Positions 36,529 through 47,519 of a stretch of DNA of 64,000 bases are shown here, in pieces; positions within the stretch are counted from its first letter, which is position 1; every line of letters begins with the position of its first letter. Location of the stretch: contig NZ_CP109055.1 of assembly GCF_035975855.1 (NCBI RefSeq), positions 4,588,001 to 4,652,000 of the forward strand. Direction: 5' to 3'. The translations under genes and the position numbers were made by a program. The DNA is from Streptomyces sp. NBC_01304 (GTDB lineage Bacteria > Actinomycetota > Actinomycetes > Streptomycetales > Streptomycetaceae). The notes below the pieces were generated by a model that saw only the letters and a list, made by a program, of their open reading frames with translations, was not told where the DNA came from and did no database searches.

Positions 36529-38571
36529 CTACGGGCCCTGGAACTTGGGCTTGATGCCGGACGTCGGGACCTTGACGTCCGCGGACGGCTGCGAGATCCG
36601 GTCCAGGACGATGCCGAGGCAGACGATCGCGATACCGGCCGTCATGCCGAGCGCCAGATCGCCCTTGGCGAGGCCCTTCACGACGTCGATGCCGAGCGCG
36701 CCGGCGCCGATCATTCCGGCGATGACCACCATCGACAGGACCAGGACGACGCCCTGGTTGACGGCGAGCAGCAGCGCCGGGCGGGCCAGCGGCAGCTGGA
36801 CCTGGCGCAGTTGCTGCCAGGTCGAGGCGCCGAGCGAGCGGGACGCCTCAAGGGCGGAGGGGTCGATCTGCCGGATGCCCTGGTCGGTGATGCGTACGAC
36901 CGCGGGCAGCGCGTAGACGACGGCCGCGGCCACACCCGCCGAGCGGCCGCCGTAGAACAGCGCGACCATCGGGATCAGATAGACGAACTGCGGCAGCGTC
37001 TGCATGGTGTCGAGCACCGGGCGGAGCAGGCGCCCCACCCAGTCGACGCGGGCGGCCAGGATGCCGATGGCGAAGCCGAGCAGCAGCGTCACGAACAGTG
37101 CGGCGAGCACCTGCGCGAGCGTGTCCGTGGCGCGGGTCCACAGGCCCATGCCGCCGATCATGCCGAGCGCCAGCACGGCGGTGACCGCGGCGGTCCAGCG
37201 CCCCGCCAGGTAGGCGAGGACTCCGGCGACCACGACGAGCGCCCACCAGGGGGTGGTCTGCAGGCCGTCGCGCACCGGGTTGAGGACGTGGTTGGCGAAG
37301 CCGTCGGCCCAGGCGTGGGTGCCGCCCAGGACCGGTATGCCGGAGCCGAAGGTGTCCTCGATCCAGGTGAGCAGGTTGTTGATCGGCGTACCGGCGTCGA
37401 CGACCCAGTTGTCCGGCCACTCCTGCTTGCCGAGCGCGGAGCCGAGCACGGTGGCGCCCGTGGTGAGGGCCGCGATGGCCGCCCAGTGGATCCAGGTCCG
37501 GGCCCGGCCGCGGGCCAGCGAGGTGTCGTCGATGCGCTCACCCGCCGCCGCGGTCGTCCGGTCCAGCCAGATCGCGATCAGCACGATCGCGATGCCCGCA
37601 AGGGCCGCCTGCCCGACGTCGAGGGTCTGCAGCCCCTTGTAGATCAGTTCGCCGAGACCGCCGGAACCGATCATCGACGCGAGGACGACCATCGAAAGAC
37701 ACATCATGATCGTCTGGTTGAGGCCGAGCAGCATCTGCTTGCGGGCCAGCGGCAGCCGTGCGGTGGCCAGTTGCTGCCAGTACGTCGCGCCCAGCGAGCG
37801 GGACGCCTCCAGGGCCGCCGCGTCCGCGCCGCGCAGGCCGAGCGCCGTGAGGCGGGCCATCGGCGGGGCGGCGTAGATGACGGTGGCCACGAAGGCCGAG
37901 GGGATGCCGGTGCCGAAGATCAGCACGAAGGGCAGCAGGTACGAGAAGGCCGGCAGGACCTGCATCGTGTCGAGGACGGGGCGCAGGATGCGCTCCCCGC
38001 GCTCCGAGAGCCCTGCGATCATGCCGAGCACCACGCCCACGAGCGCGGCGGCGATCACGCAGACCACCATCAGGCCGAGCGTGTCCATCGCCTCGTCCCA
38101 CACCCCGAGGAGCCCGATCGCCAGGAAGGCGGCCAGGGCGGTGCCCGCGGTGCGCAGGGCGCGGCGGTGCAGGCCCGCGCCACCCGCGTACCAGGCGATG
38201 AGCACGGCGGCGACGGTCACGCCGATGACGCCGAGGCTGTCCAGGACGCTGACCACGCTGTCCACGGAGGATTCCGCGGTGTTGGCGATGTGCAGCAGGA
38301 AGTAGAGGAAGATCCAGTGGGTGTCGCGGTTGTCGACGAGCCAGGTGTTGAAGTCGTCGAACGGCGGCTTCAGGTTGAACGTCAGGTCGGCCGGCCAGAC
38401 ACCGCTGCCGCTGACGACGGCGCTGACGACCGCGACAAGCAGCGCGACGACGAGCAGCACCACCTTGGGCCGGGCGGCGAGCGCGGCCAGCGTGCCGGGA
38501 GGCTGCGGGGCACCCGGGGCGTCGGCCTTGCCGACCTGGTCGGCCTTCTCGAGCACGGGGGCGGCACTCAT
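36529..38571 (-). CDS. Glycine betaine ABC transporter permease, tandem-fused
   Basis: 680 aa, about twice the usual 280-340. Two ProW-like permease units in series: the first near 160-345 has the EAA-type loop [27 protein letters not shown], the second near 490-655 has [26 protein letters not shown], each with [18 protein letters not shown] ends and shared PVLDTMQ(V/T)LP motifs. A single chain thus supplies both halves of the channel. ATGA overlap with the ATPase gene. Hydrophobic, about 14 or more helices. Start ATG 38571. Confidence 0.92.
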   Translation of the reverse strand: MSAAPVLEKADQVGKADAPGAPQPPGTLAALAARPKVVLLVVALLVAVVSAVVSGSGVWPADLTFNLKPPFDDFNTWLVDNRDTHWIFLYFLLHIANTAESSVDSVVSVLDSLGVIGVTVAAVLIAWYAGGAGLHRRALRTAGTALAAFLAIGLLGVWDEAMDTLGLMVVCVIAAALVGVVLGMIAGLSERGERILRPVLDTMQVLPAFSYLLPFVLIFGTGIPSAFVATVIYAAPPMARLTALGLRGADAAALEASRSLGATYWQQLATARLPLARKQMLLGLNQTIMMCLSMVVLASMIGSGGLGELIYKGLQTLDVGQAALAGIAIVLIAIWLDRTTAAAGERIDDTSLARGRARTWIHWAAIAALTTGATVLGSALGKQEWPDNWVVDAGTPINNLLTWIEDTFGSGIPVLGGTHAWADGFANHVLNPVRDGLQTTPWWALVVVAGVLAYLAGRWTAAVTAVLALGMIGGMGLWTRATDTLAQVLAALFVTLLLGFAIGILAARVDWVGRLLRPVLDTMQTLPQFVYLIPMVALFYGGRSAGVAAAVVYALPAVVRITDQGIRQIDPSALEASRSLGASTWQQLRQVQLPLARPALLLAVNQGVVLVLSMVVIAGMIGAGALGIDVVKGLAKGDLALGMTAGIAIVCLGIVLDRISQPSADVKVPTSGIKPKFQGP

Positions 38572-39698
38572 ACGGCCGCCACCTTCTTGCCCTTGGCGTC
38601 GCCCGTGTCCGGGTCGAGCCCGGCCACCACCGCGAGCAGCGCGGCGTCGTCGACGACGCCGACGCACTTGCCGTTCTCCATCACGCAGGTGATCTCGGCA
38701 TCGTTGTGGACGACGGTCTCGATGGCGTCGGCGACGACCATGTCCGGGGTGAGGCCCGAGGAGTGCTTCGGTGAACCGCAGTCGCCGGGGCGCATGGCGC
38801 GGCGCAGGGAGATGACCTGCTCGCGCGGGACGTCCCGGACGAAGTCGCGTACGTAGTCGTCGGCGGGGTTGGCGACGATCTCCTCGGGCGTGCCCAGCTG
38901 CACGATCGCGCCGTCGCGCATCAGCATGATGCGGTCGCCGAGGCGCAGGGCCTCGCTGAGGTCGTGCGTGATGAAGACCATCGTGCGGCCCTCTTCGCGG
39001 TGCAGGCGGATGACCTCTTCCTGCATGTCCCGGCGGATCAGCGGGTCGAGTGCGCTGAACGGCTCGTCGAAGAGCAGGACTTCGGGGTCGACCGCGAGGG
39101 CGCGGGCCAGGCCCACGCGCTGCTGCTGGCCGCCGGAGAGCTGGGTGGGGCGGCGGTTCTCCAGGCCTTCGAGGCCGACCTTCGCGACGACTTGCAGGGC
39201 CTTGGCGCGGCGCTCGGCCTTGCCCATGCCCTGGATCTCCAGGCCGTACGCGACGTTGTCGAGGACGCTGCGGTGCGGAAGGAGGCCGAAGTTCTGGAAG
39301 ACCATGGCCGCGCGGTGGCGGCGCAGTGCGCGCAGCCGGGTCTTGTCCATGGCGAGGACGTCCTCGCCGTCGATGGATATCGCGCCGCTGGTCGGCTCGA
39401 TGAGCCGGGTCAGCGTACGGACGAGGGTCGACTTGCCGGAGCCGGACAGGCCCATGACGACGAAGACCTCGCCGCGCTTGACGTCGAACGACACATCGCG
39501 GACGGCCGCGGTGCAGCCGGTCTTCTCGCGCAGCTCGGCCGTCGAGAGGGCGGCGTACTCCTGGTTGCCGGGGATCTTGTCGGCCTTGGGGCCGAACACC
39601 TTCCACAGGTCGCGCACCTGGAACACGGGCGCGGTGGGATCGCCGGACCCGCCGGGATTCGGCACGGCGTCGGCGGTTTTCTCGGTGGTCGTGCTCAT
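38568..39698 (-). CDS. Glycine betaine/proline ABC transporter ATP-binding protein
   Basis: 376 aa. Walker [11 protein letters not shown]-loop region, signature [16 protein letters not shown], Walker [13 protein letters not shown] and switch His in [11 protein letters not shown], followed by a C-terminal CBS-like half ([33 protein letters not shown]) of the kind that senses ionic strength in OpuA. Starts with an ATGA overlap to the oxidoreductase upstream and ends with one to the permease downstream, so choline oxidation and betaine uptake are co-transcribed. Confidence 0.94.
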   Translation of the reverse strand: MSTTTEKTADAVPNPGGSGDPTAPVFQVRDLWKVFGPKADKIPGNQEYAALSTAELREKTGCTAAVRDVSFDVKRGEVFVVMGLSGSGKSTLVRTLTRLIEPTSGAISIDGEDVLAMDKTRLRALRRHRAAMVFQNFGLLPHRSVLDNVAYGLEIQGMGKAERRAKALQVVAKVGLEGLENRRPTQLSGGQQQRVGLARALAVDPEVLLFDEPFSALDPLIRRDMQEEVIRLHREEGRTMVFITHDLSEALRLGDRIMLMRDGAIVQLGTPEEIVANPADDYVRDFVRDVPREQVISLRRAMRPGDCGSPKHSSGLTPDMVVADAIETVVHNDAEITCVMENGKCVGVVDDAALLAVVAGLDPDTGDAKGKKVAAV

Positions 39699-41263
39699 CG
39701 GCCATCACTCCCGGCAGTATCTGCGTCGTACCGCAGTCGCTCTTCGGTCAGTAGATCCGCGCACTTCTCGCCCACCATCAGGACCCCGATCATCGGGTTC
39801 ACGGCGGGCATCGTCGGGAAGACGGAGGCGTCGGCGATACGGATTCCGTCGAGTCCCCGAATCTTCAAGTCCGGGGACACTACGGCAAGTTCATCAGCGG
39901 AGGCACCCATTCGGCAGGTGCCCGCCGGGTGGTACACCGTGTGCGCGACCTGGCGTGCGTACGCGCTCAGCTCCTCGTCGTCGGTGACGTCGGGGCCGGG
40001 GCAGACCTCGCGCTTGAGCCAGTGGGCGAGCGGCTCGGTGTTCGCGATCTCACGGGCGATCTTGATGCCGTCGACGAGGGTCTTGCCGTCGTAGTCGTCC
40101 TCGTCCGTGAAGTACCGGAAGTCGAGGGCCGGCTTGACCTCGGGGTCCGCGCTGGTCAGGTACAGGCGGCCGCGGCTCTTCGGCTTGGGGATGTTCGGCG
40201 TCATCGACACCCCGTGCGGCGGGCGTTCGTAGCCGAGCCGCTCCGGGTTGTCGGTGAACGGTATTTGGTAGAAGTGGAACATCAGGTCGGGGCCCTGGAA
40301 TTCGGGGTCCCGCTGCACGAACAGACCGGCGTCCGAGTCCATCGCGGAGTTCTCGGGGATCGGCCCGTCGGTCTCCCAGACGATGACCGACTCGGGGTGG
40401 TCGAGCAGGTTCTCGCCGACGCCCGGCAGGTCGAGGGCGACCGGGATGCCCAGCGCCTCCAGGTCCTTGCGCGGCCCGATCCCGGAGTGCATGAGCAGCC
40501 GGGGCGTGTCCACCGCGCCCGCACAGACCAGGACTTCGCGCTTCGCCTCGACGAGGATCTCCTCGCCGCCCTTGGTGCGCACGTGGACGCCCTTGGCGCG
40601 GGTGCCGTCGAGTTCGAGCTTGTACGCCCAGGTCTCAAGGAGCAGGTGCAGGTTGTCGCGCTTGCCCATGATCGGGTGCAGATACGCGACCGAGGCGGAG
40701 GACCGCTTGTTGTTCTCGGGGTGGTACGCGAGGTCGAAGAAGCCGACGCCGTCCTTGAAGGGCTTCTTGTTGAAGCCCTCCACGCGCGGCACGTCGAGCG
40801 CGGTCTGCGCGGCGTCCACGAAGTCGCGGGCGATCGCGTTCCGGTCCTTCTCGTCGACGGCCACGATGTTGTTCTGCAGCTTGCCGAAGTACGGTGCCAT
40901 CGCCGCGGCGTCCCAGCCCTCTGCGCCGCCCGAAGCCCACTCGTCCCAGTCGGACGGCAGGGGCTGGAAGGCGATGAGGGTGTTGTGCGACGAGCAGCCG
41001 CCCAGGACCTTCGCCCGGCTGTGCCGGATGTGCGAGTTGCCGCGTGGCTGCTCGGTGGTCGGGTAGTCGTAGTCGAGGTCTCCCCCGAGCAGGCCCATCC
41101 AGCGGCGCAGCGTGAGGACGTCCTCACGGTCCACGTCGCTGGGGCCGCCCTCGATGACGGCGACGGTGACGTCGGGGTTCTCGGTCAGCCGGGCGGCGAT
41201 CACCGATCCTGCGGTGCCGCCTCCGATGACCACGTAGTCGTACTCATGCGCAGGTATAGGCAT
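39695..41263 (-). CDS. GMC oxidoreductase, choline dehydrogenase/oxidase type
   Basis: 522 aa from ATG 41263, GGAG 10-13 nt upstream. FAD-binding [37 protein letters not shown] (FAD loop), [18 protein letters not shown] (GMC signature 2) and the active-site region [11 protein letters not shown] with [12 protein letters not shown] at the end. Operon context (betaine aldehyde dehydrogenase upstream, betaine transporter downstream) indicates choline to betaine aldehyde. Whether it is an oxidase (CodA-like) or dehydrogenase (BetA-like) cannot be told. A longer start at 41293 is possible. Confidence 0.9.
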   Translation of the reverse strand: MPIPAHEYDYVVIGGGTAGSVIAARLTENPDVTVAVIEGGPSDVDREDVLTLRRWMGLLGGDLDYDYPTTEQPRGNSHIRHSRAKVLGGCSSHNTLIAFQPLPSDWDEWASGGAEGWDAAAMAPYFGKLQNNIVAVDEKDRNAIARDFVDAAQTALDVPRVEGFNKKPFKDGVGFFDLAYHPENNKRSSASVAYLHPIMGKRDNLHLLLETWAYKLELDGTRAKGVHVRTKGGEEILVEAKREVLVCAGAVDTPRLLMHSGIGPRKDLEALGIPVALDLPGVGENLLDHPESVIVWETDGPIPENSAMDSDAGLFVQRDPEFQGPDLMFHFYQIPFTDNPERLGYERPPHGVSMTPNIPKPKSRGRLYLTSADPEVKPALDFRYFTDEDDYDGKTLVDGIKIAREIANTEPLAHWLKREVCPGPDVTDDEELSAYARQVAHTVYHPAGTCRMGASADELAVVSPDLKIRGLDGIRIADASVFPTMPAVNPMIGVLMVGEKCADLLTEERLRYDADTAGSDGR

Positions 41264-41364
41264 GTCGTGCTGCTCCACTTCGTGCTTCTGCAAAGTGCTT
41301 CGCGTAATGGGCTGTTGATGCGTGTACGCGGACGGCGGGGCCGGTCACGTGGCGTCGCGGGTGG

Positions 41365-42867
41365 TCAGCCCCCGAACCAGCGCACCGGCTTCGGGTCGAG
41401 GTTCTGGTAGATGTGCTTGGACTCGCGGTACTCGGCGAGGCCCGACGGGCCCAGCTCCCGGCCGACCCCGGACTTGCCGAAGCCGCCCCACTCCGCCTGC
41501 GGAAGGTAGGGGTGGAAGTCGTTGATCCAGACCGTGCCGTGGCGCAGGCGTCCGGCGACCCGGCGGGCGCGGCCCGCGTCCTGGGTCCAGACGGCACCGG
41601 CGAGACCGTACTCGGTGTCGTTGGCGAGGGCCACGGCCTCGTCCTCCGTGGTGAAGGTCTCCACGGTCAGGACGGGCCCGAAGACCTCTTCGCGGACGAC
41701 CCGCATCTCGCGGTGGCACTGGTCGAGGACGGTCGGCTCGTAGAAGTAACCGGCGGCGGGGCGCTGCGCGTTGGGTTCGGGCTGCTTGCCGCCCGAGCGC
41801 AGGACCGCGCCTTCCGCCAGCGCGGAGGCGACGTACCCCTCGGTCTTGTCCAGCTGCTGCTGGGAGACGAGCGGGCCGCACTCCACACCGTCCTCGGTGC
41901 CGCGGCCCAGCTTGATCCTGCTTGCGCGCAGGGCGAGTTCGGTGACGAAGCGGTCGCGGACCGACTCCTCAATGATGAGGCGGCCGCCGGCCGAGCAGAC
42001 CTGGCCGCTGTGGATGAACGCGGCGTTCAGCGCCTGGTCGACGGCGGTGTCGAAGCCCTCTTCGGTGGCGCAGGCGTCGGCGAACACCACGTTGGGGTTC
42101 TTGCCGCCGAGTTCGAGCGCGACCTTCTTGACACCGACGGCCGCGGCCTGGGCGACCTTGGTGCCGCTGACGAGGCCTCCGGTGAAGGAGATCAGGTCGA
42201 CGTCGGGGTGGTCGGCGAAGCGTGCGCCGACCGTGTGGCCGGGGCCCGTCACGATGTTGGCGACACCGGCCGGCAGGCCCGCCTCGACAAGGAGGTCGAT
42301 GAGGGCGACCGTGGTGAGCGGGGTGACCTCGCTGGGCTTGATGACGAAGGTGTTGCCCGCCGCCAGGGCCGGGGCGATCTTCCAACTGGCCTGAAGCAGG
42401 GGGTAGTTCCAGGGCGTGATCATCGCGCAGACGCCGACCGGCTCGTGCACGACGACGCTGTGGACCGTGTCCGTGCCCGCGTCGACGACGCGCCCTGCGC
42501 CCTCTCCGATCACCAGATCGGCGAAGTAGCGGAAGGCGTCGGCGACGCAGTCCACGTCGATCCGGCCCTCTTCGACGGTCTTGCCCGCGTCCCGGCTCTC
42601 CAGGAGGCCGATCTCCTCGCGGTCGCGGACCAGGAGGTCGGCGACCCTGCGCAGCAGCGCGGCCCGTTCGGCGACGGCGGTTTTCGGCCAGTCGCCGTGG
42701 TCGAATGCCTGCCGTGCGGCCGCGATCGCGGCGTCCGCGTCGACGGCGTCGCCCTCGGCCACGACGGCGAACGGCTTGGCATCCGCGGGGTCGAGGATCT
42801 CGCGCGTGGCCCCGGACGTGGCGTTACGCCACTCTCCGTCCACGTGGATGGTCTGTTGTGCCGACAC
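41365..42867 (-). CDS. betB: Betaine-aldehyde dehydrogenase-like aldehyde dehydrogenase
   Basis: 500 aa, GTG start. ALDH fold: ITPWNYPLLQASWKIAPALA, the NAD loop SFTGGLVSGTKV, VALELGGKNPNVV (general-base Glu) and the catalytic Cys in HSGQVCSAGGRL; EEVFGPVLTVETF follows. GGxxxG is intact although GGTxxG is more usual. First gene of the operon, oxidising betaine aldehyde to glycine betaine. A GCACTT/AAAGTGC dyad lies upstream. Both this gene and the GMC gene are preceded by a TACGCGAAG motif. Confidence 0.9.
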   Translation of the reverse strand: MSAQQTIHVDGEWRNATSGATREILDPADAKPFAVVAEGDAVDADAAIAAARQAFDHGDWPKTAVAERAALLRRVADLLVRDREEIGLLESRDAGKTVEEGRIDVDCVADAFRYFADLVIGEGAGRVVDAGTDTVHSVVVHEPVGVCAMITPWNYPLLQASWKIAPALAAGNTFVIKPSEVTPLTTVALIDLLVEAGLPAGVANIVTGPGHTVGARFADHPDVDLISFTGGLVSGTKVAQAAAVGVKKVALELGGKNPNVVFADACATEEGFDTAVDQALNAAFIHSGQVCSAGGRLIIEESVRDRFVTELALRASRIKLGRGTEDGVECGPLVSQQQLDKTEGYVASALAEGAVLRSGGKQPEPNAQRPAAGYFYEPTVLDQCHREMRVVREEVFGPVLTVETFTTEDEAVALANDTEYGLAGAVWTQDAGRARRVAGRLRHGTVWINDFHPYLPQAEWGGFGKSGVGRELGPSGLAEYRESKHIYQNLDPKPVRWFGG

Positions 42868-42953
42868 TTCGCGTATTGCCTTCCGTTACCGATTTGTGCT
42901 CCGCCTGCCTCTGCGGCAGGCCGTGTGCCCCTGCCCTTAGGGCCGGAAAGCAT

Positions 42954-42976
42954 GCACTTCCGCTGTCCGAAAGTGC
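42954..42976. promoter_or_regulatory. Dyad upstream of the betaine operon
   Basis: GCACTTCCG (42954-42962), 4-nt spacer, CCGAAAGTGC (42967-42976): outer GCACTT/AAGTGC arms pair perfectly and the inner bases nearly so. It sits 87 bp before the betB start and 80 bp before the divergent lipoprotein gene, so either could be controlled. Confidence 0.45.
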
Positions 42977-43056
42977 TTAGGGTCACTCTTTGTGAAGGCG
43001 AAAGGCCCCGGAACAGGGGACTGAAGACTGATCTGTCCCACCTGAGAGGTGGCGCG

Positions 43057-43860
43057 ATGACCAGGACACTACGCACAAGGGTCACCACTCTGTGTGCTGC
43101 GGCTCTACTGGGAGGGTGCGCCGCTTGCTCGTCCGGCGAGGGCCGCGAAAGCGAAGACATAGGGGCAAACGGCAGCAATACGGAGGGAACGGGCATTCAG
43201 GGCAATGGCGTTTCCGCACTCACCGCACGGCAGATAGCCGACAAGGCCGAGGACTCCCTGCTGCGCGCCAGGTCCCTGCATCTCACTTTGCGGCCGCAGG
43301 ACCCGCCGGGCGCCGACATCCGGACGGCGCACGATCTCGTCCTCGACCGGGACGGCAACTGCAACGGGTCGAGTCTCATCGGCGGTGGCACGGGGAAATC
43401 CTGGATCGTCAAACGCGGCGAGAAGGTGTGGTTCAAGTTCAGCGACGAGTTCTGGAGGAACGAGGTGCCGAACGGCGACGCGCTGGCCGACCTCCTCCAG
43501 GGCCGCTATGTCAGCGGCACCACCAGCTCGTCGCTGCTGCGGGCCCACTCCAAGGTGTGCGACCTGCCGCGGTGGCAGGACGACATCGCCGCCGACGCGT
43601 TCAAGGACCAAGACCTCAGGAAGGGTGCGAGGACCACGGTCGGCGGCCTCCCCGCGATCGCTCTCACCCGCACCGGCCTCACGGTGTACGTCGCCACGCA
43701 GGGCAAGCCCTATCCGCTCAAGGTCGTACGGAAGGACAGCTCCGGCGCGACCACGACGACAACCCTGACCGACTACGACAAGCCGGTCCCGCCACAGACC
43801 CCGTCGGCCAACGAGTCGGTCGACGTGGCCGAGCTGGACGCCCTCGACCCGACGCCGTGA
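43057..43860 (+). CDS. Lipoprotein of unknown function (LppX/LprG-like shape)
   Basis: 267 aa from ATG 43057 with GAGAGG upstream. Lipoprotein signal with Cys in LLGGCAACSS. The mature part is Thr/Gly/Asn-rich at first, then a beta-rich domain with ADKAEDSLLRARSLHLTLR, DGNCNGSS, WFKFSDEFW and KDSSGATTTTTLTDYDKPV, similar in plan to LolA/LppX-like lipid-binding lipoproteins. Divergent from the betaine operon, but no link in function is evident. The region after its stop is a 15-bp tandem repeat. Confidence 0.75.
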   Translation: MTRTLRTRVTTLCAAALLGGCAACSSGEGRESEDIGANGSNTEGTGIQGNGVSALTARQIADKAEDSLLRARSLHLTLRPQDPPGADIRTAHDLVLDRDGNCNGSSLIGGGTGKSWIVKRGEKVWFKFSDEFWRNEVPNGDALADLLQGRYVSGTTSSSLLRAHSKVCDLPRWQDDIAADAFKDQDLRKGARTTVGGLPAIALTRTGLTVYVATQGKPYPLKVVRKDSSGATTTTTLTDYDKPVPPQTPSANESVDVAELDALDPTP

Positions 43861-43925
43861 ACGCCCGGCTCCGTGAACACCGAACCCGTGAATACCGAAC
43901 CCGTGAGCACCCGGCTCCGTGAACG
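43861..43925. repeat. Imperfect 15-bp tandem repeat between convergent genes
   Basis: CCGTGAACACCGAAC (43871-43885), CCGTGAATACCGAAC (43886-43900), CCGTGAGCACCCGGCT (43901-43916) and CCGTGAACGTCAG (from 43917). It fills the gap between the two convergent stops. Confidence 0.85.
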
Positions 43926-44873
43926 TCAGCAGGCCCCCGTGAGACAGAAGGACTCCACGCCGGTCTGCGCCAGACTCTGCTGTTCCGGCCAGTCGTCGGC
44001 CGGACCCGCGGCCACCAGGCCGTACAACTGGTCGGGATCCGAGCCGAAGACGCGGTAGACGGCACGCATCCGCGTGTCCAGCTTCTCGCTGTCGTAGGAG
44101 TAGTCGAGCAGAGCGCCGCCCTGCTCGTCCGCGGCGTCCTCGATGGAGTTGCGCGTGTAGTTCTTGAACTGCTTCTCGAAGATCGCGTCGGCGGTCTCCA
44201 ACACCCCCGTCGCCGTGGGGTTTTCCTCCGTGATCGGGAAGATCCTCAGATCACGGGCACCGCCGTCCGGCTCCTCGTAGTAGTAGACGGTGACGCCCTT
44301 CTCGCCGTCCACCGTCCGCCGCTCCCAGTCCTGCGGCACGACCAGCGCGAACTCCGGCTCCGTGACCAGGCGGTAGCCGGGCGGCACCTCGACGCCCGAG
44401 GAACTGGGCGAGGCGGACGGCCCCTCGGTGCTCGGGCCGGGGCTCGGCTCGGCCTTCGAGGGGCCGGGCGTCGGGCTCGCGGACTGCTTGGCATCCGACT
44501 TGGCGTCCTGGTCGCGCTTGTCCAGGAAGAACCAGGTGCCGTACCCGGCCCCCAGCATGACCAGGACGACCGTGAGGACCAGCCCGGCCCGCCGCCACCC
44601 CGAGGGCCGCGGGGGCGGGGTCGGCAACTCGGGCTGGGGCCAGGGCTGTTGGGGCTGCTGGGACTGCTGGGGCCAGGCCTGCCCGGGCGGGGGCGGAGGC
44701 GTGGGCGGGGGGTACGACGGTGCGGGATACGAGGGCGTGGGCGGCACCACCTGGGTCGGCGGGTGCGCCTCCGGCGGGGACGCGGGCGGCCCGGTCACCG
44801 GGGACTGCGGTGTGCCGGTGTCCCAGGTCTGCGTCAGCGGATTCCAGCGCACCGCCTCGTCGTCGCCGCTCAT
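43926..44873 (-). CDS. Proline-rich single-pass membrane protein
   Basis: 315 aa. The first 95 residues are Pro/Gln/Ser-rich (PSYPAPSYPPPTPPPPP region), then one helix at about 97-116 (AGLVLTVVLVMLGAGYGTWFF), a Ser/Pro linker and an extracellular domain of about 150 residues with YRLVTEPEFALVVPQDWERR and VESFCLTGAC with two Cys at the end. This cytoplasmic Pro-rich tail plus ectodomain is common among Streptomyces wall-associated proteins. No family recognised. The very short ORF just upstream leaves only 2 bp, and no ribosome site is visible, so it may be translated by coupling. Confidence 0.75.
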   Translation of the reverse strand: MSGDDEAVRWNPLTQTWDTGTPQSPVTGPPASPPEAHPPTQVVPPTPSYPAPSYPPPTPPPPPGQAWPQQSQQPQQPWPQPELPTPPPRPSGWRRAGLVLTVVLVMLGAGYGTWFFLDKRDQDAKSDAKQSASPTPGPSKAEPSPGPSTEGPSASPSSSGVEVPPGYRLVTEPEFALVVPQDWERRTVDGEKGVTVYYYEEPDGGARDLRIFPITEENPTATGVLETADAIFEKQFKNYTRNSIEDAADEQGGALLDYSYDSEKLDTRMRAVYRVFGSDPDQLYGLVAAGPADDWPEQQSLAQTGVESFCLTGAC

Positions 44874-44875
44874 GG

Positions 44876-44983
44876 TCAGGCGCCGCCCGTCAGCGCGGCG
44901 ACGGCCTGGGTGGCACCGCTGCCTCCGCCACCGCTGTTGCCACCGCGGCCTCTGCCGCTGCCTCTGTCGTCATGCGTGGTCAT
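44876..44983 (-). CDS. Possible 35-residue Gly-rich leader ORF
   Basis: ATG 44983 follows a good GGGGGAGGA site; the peptide starts MTTHDDRGSGRGRGGNSGGG and ends ATQAVAALTGGA. It ends 2 bp before the start of the proline-rich membrane protein gene, which itself lacks a ribosome site. Best read as a coupled leader or small protein. Too short to classify, and chance cannot be excluded. Confidence 0.45.
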   Translation of the reverse strand: MTTHDDRGSGRGRGGNSGGGGSGATQAVAALTGGA

Positions 44984-45135
44984 CTGTGTGTCCTCCCCCG
45001 GACGGTTCTCTGCGCGAACTCGTCGCCCCCGTACCCCACTTCGACGAGCGCCTGCCGCACCGCCCCCCACATGCGTTGATGTGCGACAGGTCACAGCATA
45101 GAGGAGCGGGTGCCTCCGGGGTCCATGCAAAATGA

Positions 45136-45167
45136 ACGCCCCCGGCAGCGGTTGCTGCCGGGGGCGT
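45136..45167 (-). terminator. Intrinsic terminator of mdh
   Basis: ACGCCCCCGGCAGC (45136-45149), loop GGTT, GCTGCCGGGGGCGT (45154-45167): a perfect 14-bp stem, followed on the minus strand by TTCATTTTGC. It begins 38 bp past the mdh stop. Confidence 0.92.
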
Positions 45168-45204
45168 CCAGGTCAAGCCCGGTGTACGGGCCAGTGCTCG
45201 GGGC

Positions 45205-46266
<1,062 letters not shown>

Positions 46267-46401
46267 CTATCGCGATTGACTCCACCGGTCGGCCCGGCCC
46301 CCTGTGGCCCCGCCCACAGGGGGGTCCGCCGGAGGGGGCTGATTTTGGTACGCATGGATCGCCGGGCAAGGGGCAAACGCCCCAGTACCCCCACGGGATC
46401 C

Positions 46402-46458
46402 GGCGGCCGCTCGCCAGAGGTCTTGGTAAGCGGCCGCCATCCTTACTTCGTGCAGTCC
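46402..46458 (-). terminator. Hairpin at the end of the HTH-DUF2690 gene
   Basis: GGCGGCCGCT (46402-46411) and AGCGGCCGCC (46449-46458) pair perfectly across a 37-nt loop; the right arm overlaps the last codons of the gene. No T tract. Long loop lowers confidence. Confidence 0.35.
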
Positions 46459-47519
46459 TGCTGCCCCGATTTGAGGGTCGCGCAGGCCTTCGCGTCCGCG
46501 GCGGACTTGACCGCCACCATCGGGGTGTACGCGTCGCGGTCCCCGTCGACCTCGCCGTTCTGCTTGGCCGCGGTACCCGCACCCGTGATCTGGACCCTGT
46601 CCCCGGGCGTCGCCGTCGTGATGCGCGCCCAGGCCGCCCCGCACGTCTTGCTGTAGCGGACCTCGACCGTCGCCGTGCCCACCACGACGCTCGTGGTGGT
46701 CTTGGCGAACTCGCCGCCGCAGCCCATGAGCTCCGGATCCTTGCCGGTGCAGCCCTTGCCGACGCACTTGACGCCGTCCGGCAGGCTCGGGTTCTGCGTG
46801 GTCGGGTTGGCGGAGGGCTTGGACTCCGGGTCCTTGTCGCCCTTGCCCAGGTCGGTCAGGAACACCGCCGCCGCGATCACCACGAGCGCGCCGACGACGC
46901 CCGCGAGGAACATCGTCAGCTTGCGCCGGCGCCGCTGCCCGTCGGGCGAACCACCGGCCGGCGGGCGAGGCCCGCCCGCGCCGCCCGTACCGCCCGACCC
47001 GCTCGCCACGAAGGCCGGGCCCGGCGGCATCGGTGCCGCGAGCACCTCGTCGTCCGCCCTCCGGGCGGTGGGCACCCCCGAGGGGCGCGCGGCGACCGGC
47101 GCGGTCGGCGGATGCGCCGGGGCCTGCCGGTCGGCGACGCTGCTCGCCCGGCCGTTCTTCCCCTTGGCCCCGGGCGGCCCGAACTCCCCGAGCGCGGCGC
47201 GCGCCTGGGAGATCCGGATCGCCTCCATGGTCATGTCGTGCCGCATCTCGGAACGGCTCCAGGCACGCTCCGCGAGCTCCCACATGGTGGTGAGGTGGAT
47301 CGGATTGGTACCGGTCGTCTCGGCAAGGGCCACGATCGCGCCCTTGGGCGCGAGCAGCCGACCGTTCAGATAGCGCTCCCACGACGTCTTGCTGTAGCCG
47401 GTGCGGTCCGCCACAGCGGCGATGCTCAGCCCGCTGCGGTCCACCAGTCGGCGCAACTGGCTGGCGAACTCGCGCACCTGCGGGTCGAGTTCCTCCGGCA
47501 GCGCCCTCCAACGAGGCAT
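46443..47519 (-). CDS. HTH (XRE-like) transmembrane protein with DUF2690 ectodomain
   Basis: 358 aa from ATG 47519. N-terminal helix-turn-helix (RRLVDRSGLSIAAVADRTGY, SKTSWERYLNGRLLAPKGAI), a long disordered Pro/Gly/Ala linker, one helix at about 202-223 (LTMFLAGVVGALVVIAAAVF), then a Cys-rich DUF2690 domain: CVGKGCTGKDPELMGCGG, VEVRYSKTCGAAWARITTA and a final CATLKSGQQDC. DNA-binding domain inside, small disulphide domain outside: a one-component membrane regulator in plan. Divergent from a secreted peptidoglycan-binding protein over 369 bp. Confidence 0.88.
   Translation of the reverse strand: MPRWRALPEELDPQVREFASQLRRLVDRSGLSIAAVADRTGYSKTSWERYLNGRLLAPKGAIVALAETTGTNPIHLTTMWELAERAWSRSEMRHDMTMEAIRISQARAALGEFGPPGAKGKNGRASSVADRQAPAHPPTAPVAARPSGVPTARRADDEVLAAPMPPGPAFVASGSGGTGGAGGPRPPAGGSPDGQRRRRKLTMFLAGVVGALVVIAAAVFLTDLGKGDKDPESKPSANPTTQNPSLPDGVKCVGKGCTGKDPELMGCGGEFAKTTTSVVVGTATVEVRYSKTCGAAWARITTATPGDRVQITGAGTAAKQNGEVDGDRDAYTPMVAVKSAADAKACATLKSGQQDCTK

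Noticed and set aside
36496..38856. A 786-codon open frame on the plus strand across the betaine permease.
   Set aside because: It is the antisense shadow of a strong gene in GC-rich DNA; its sequence is Arg/Asp/Gly/His-rich and lacks any domain.
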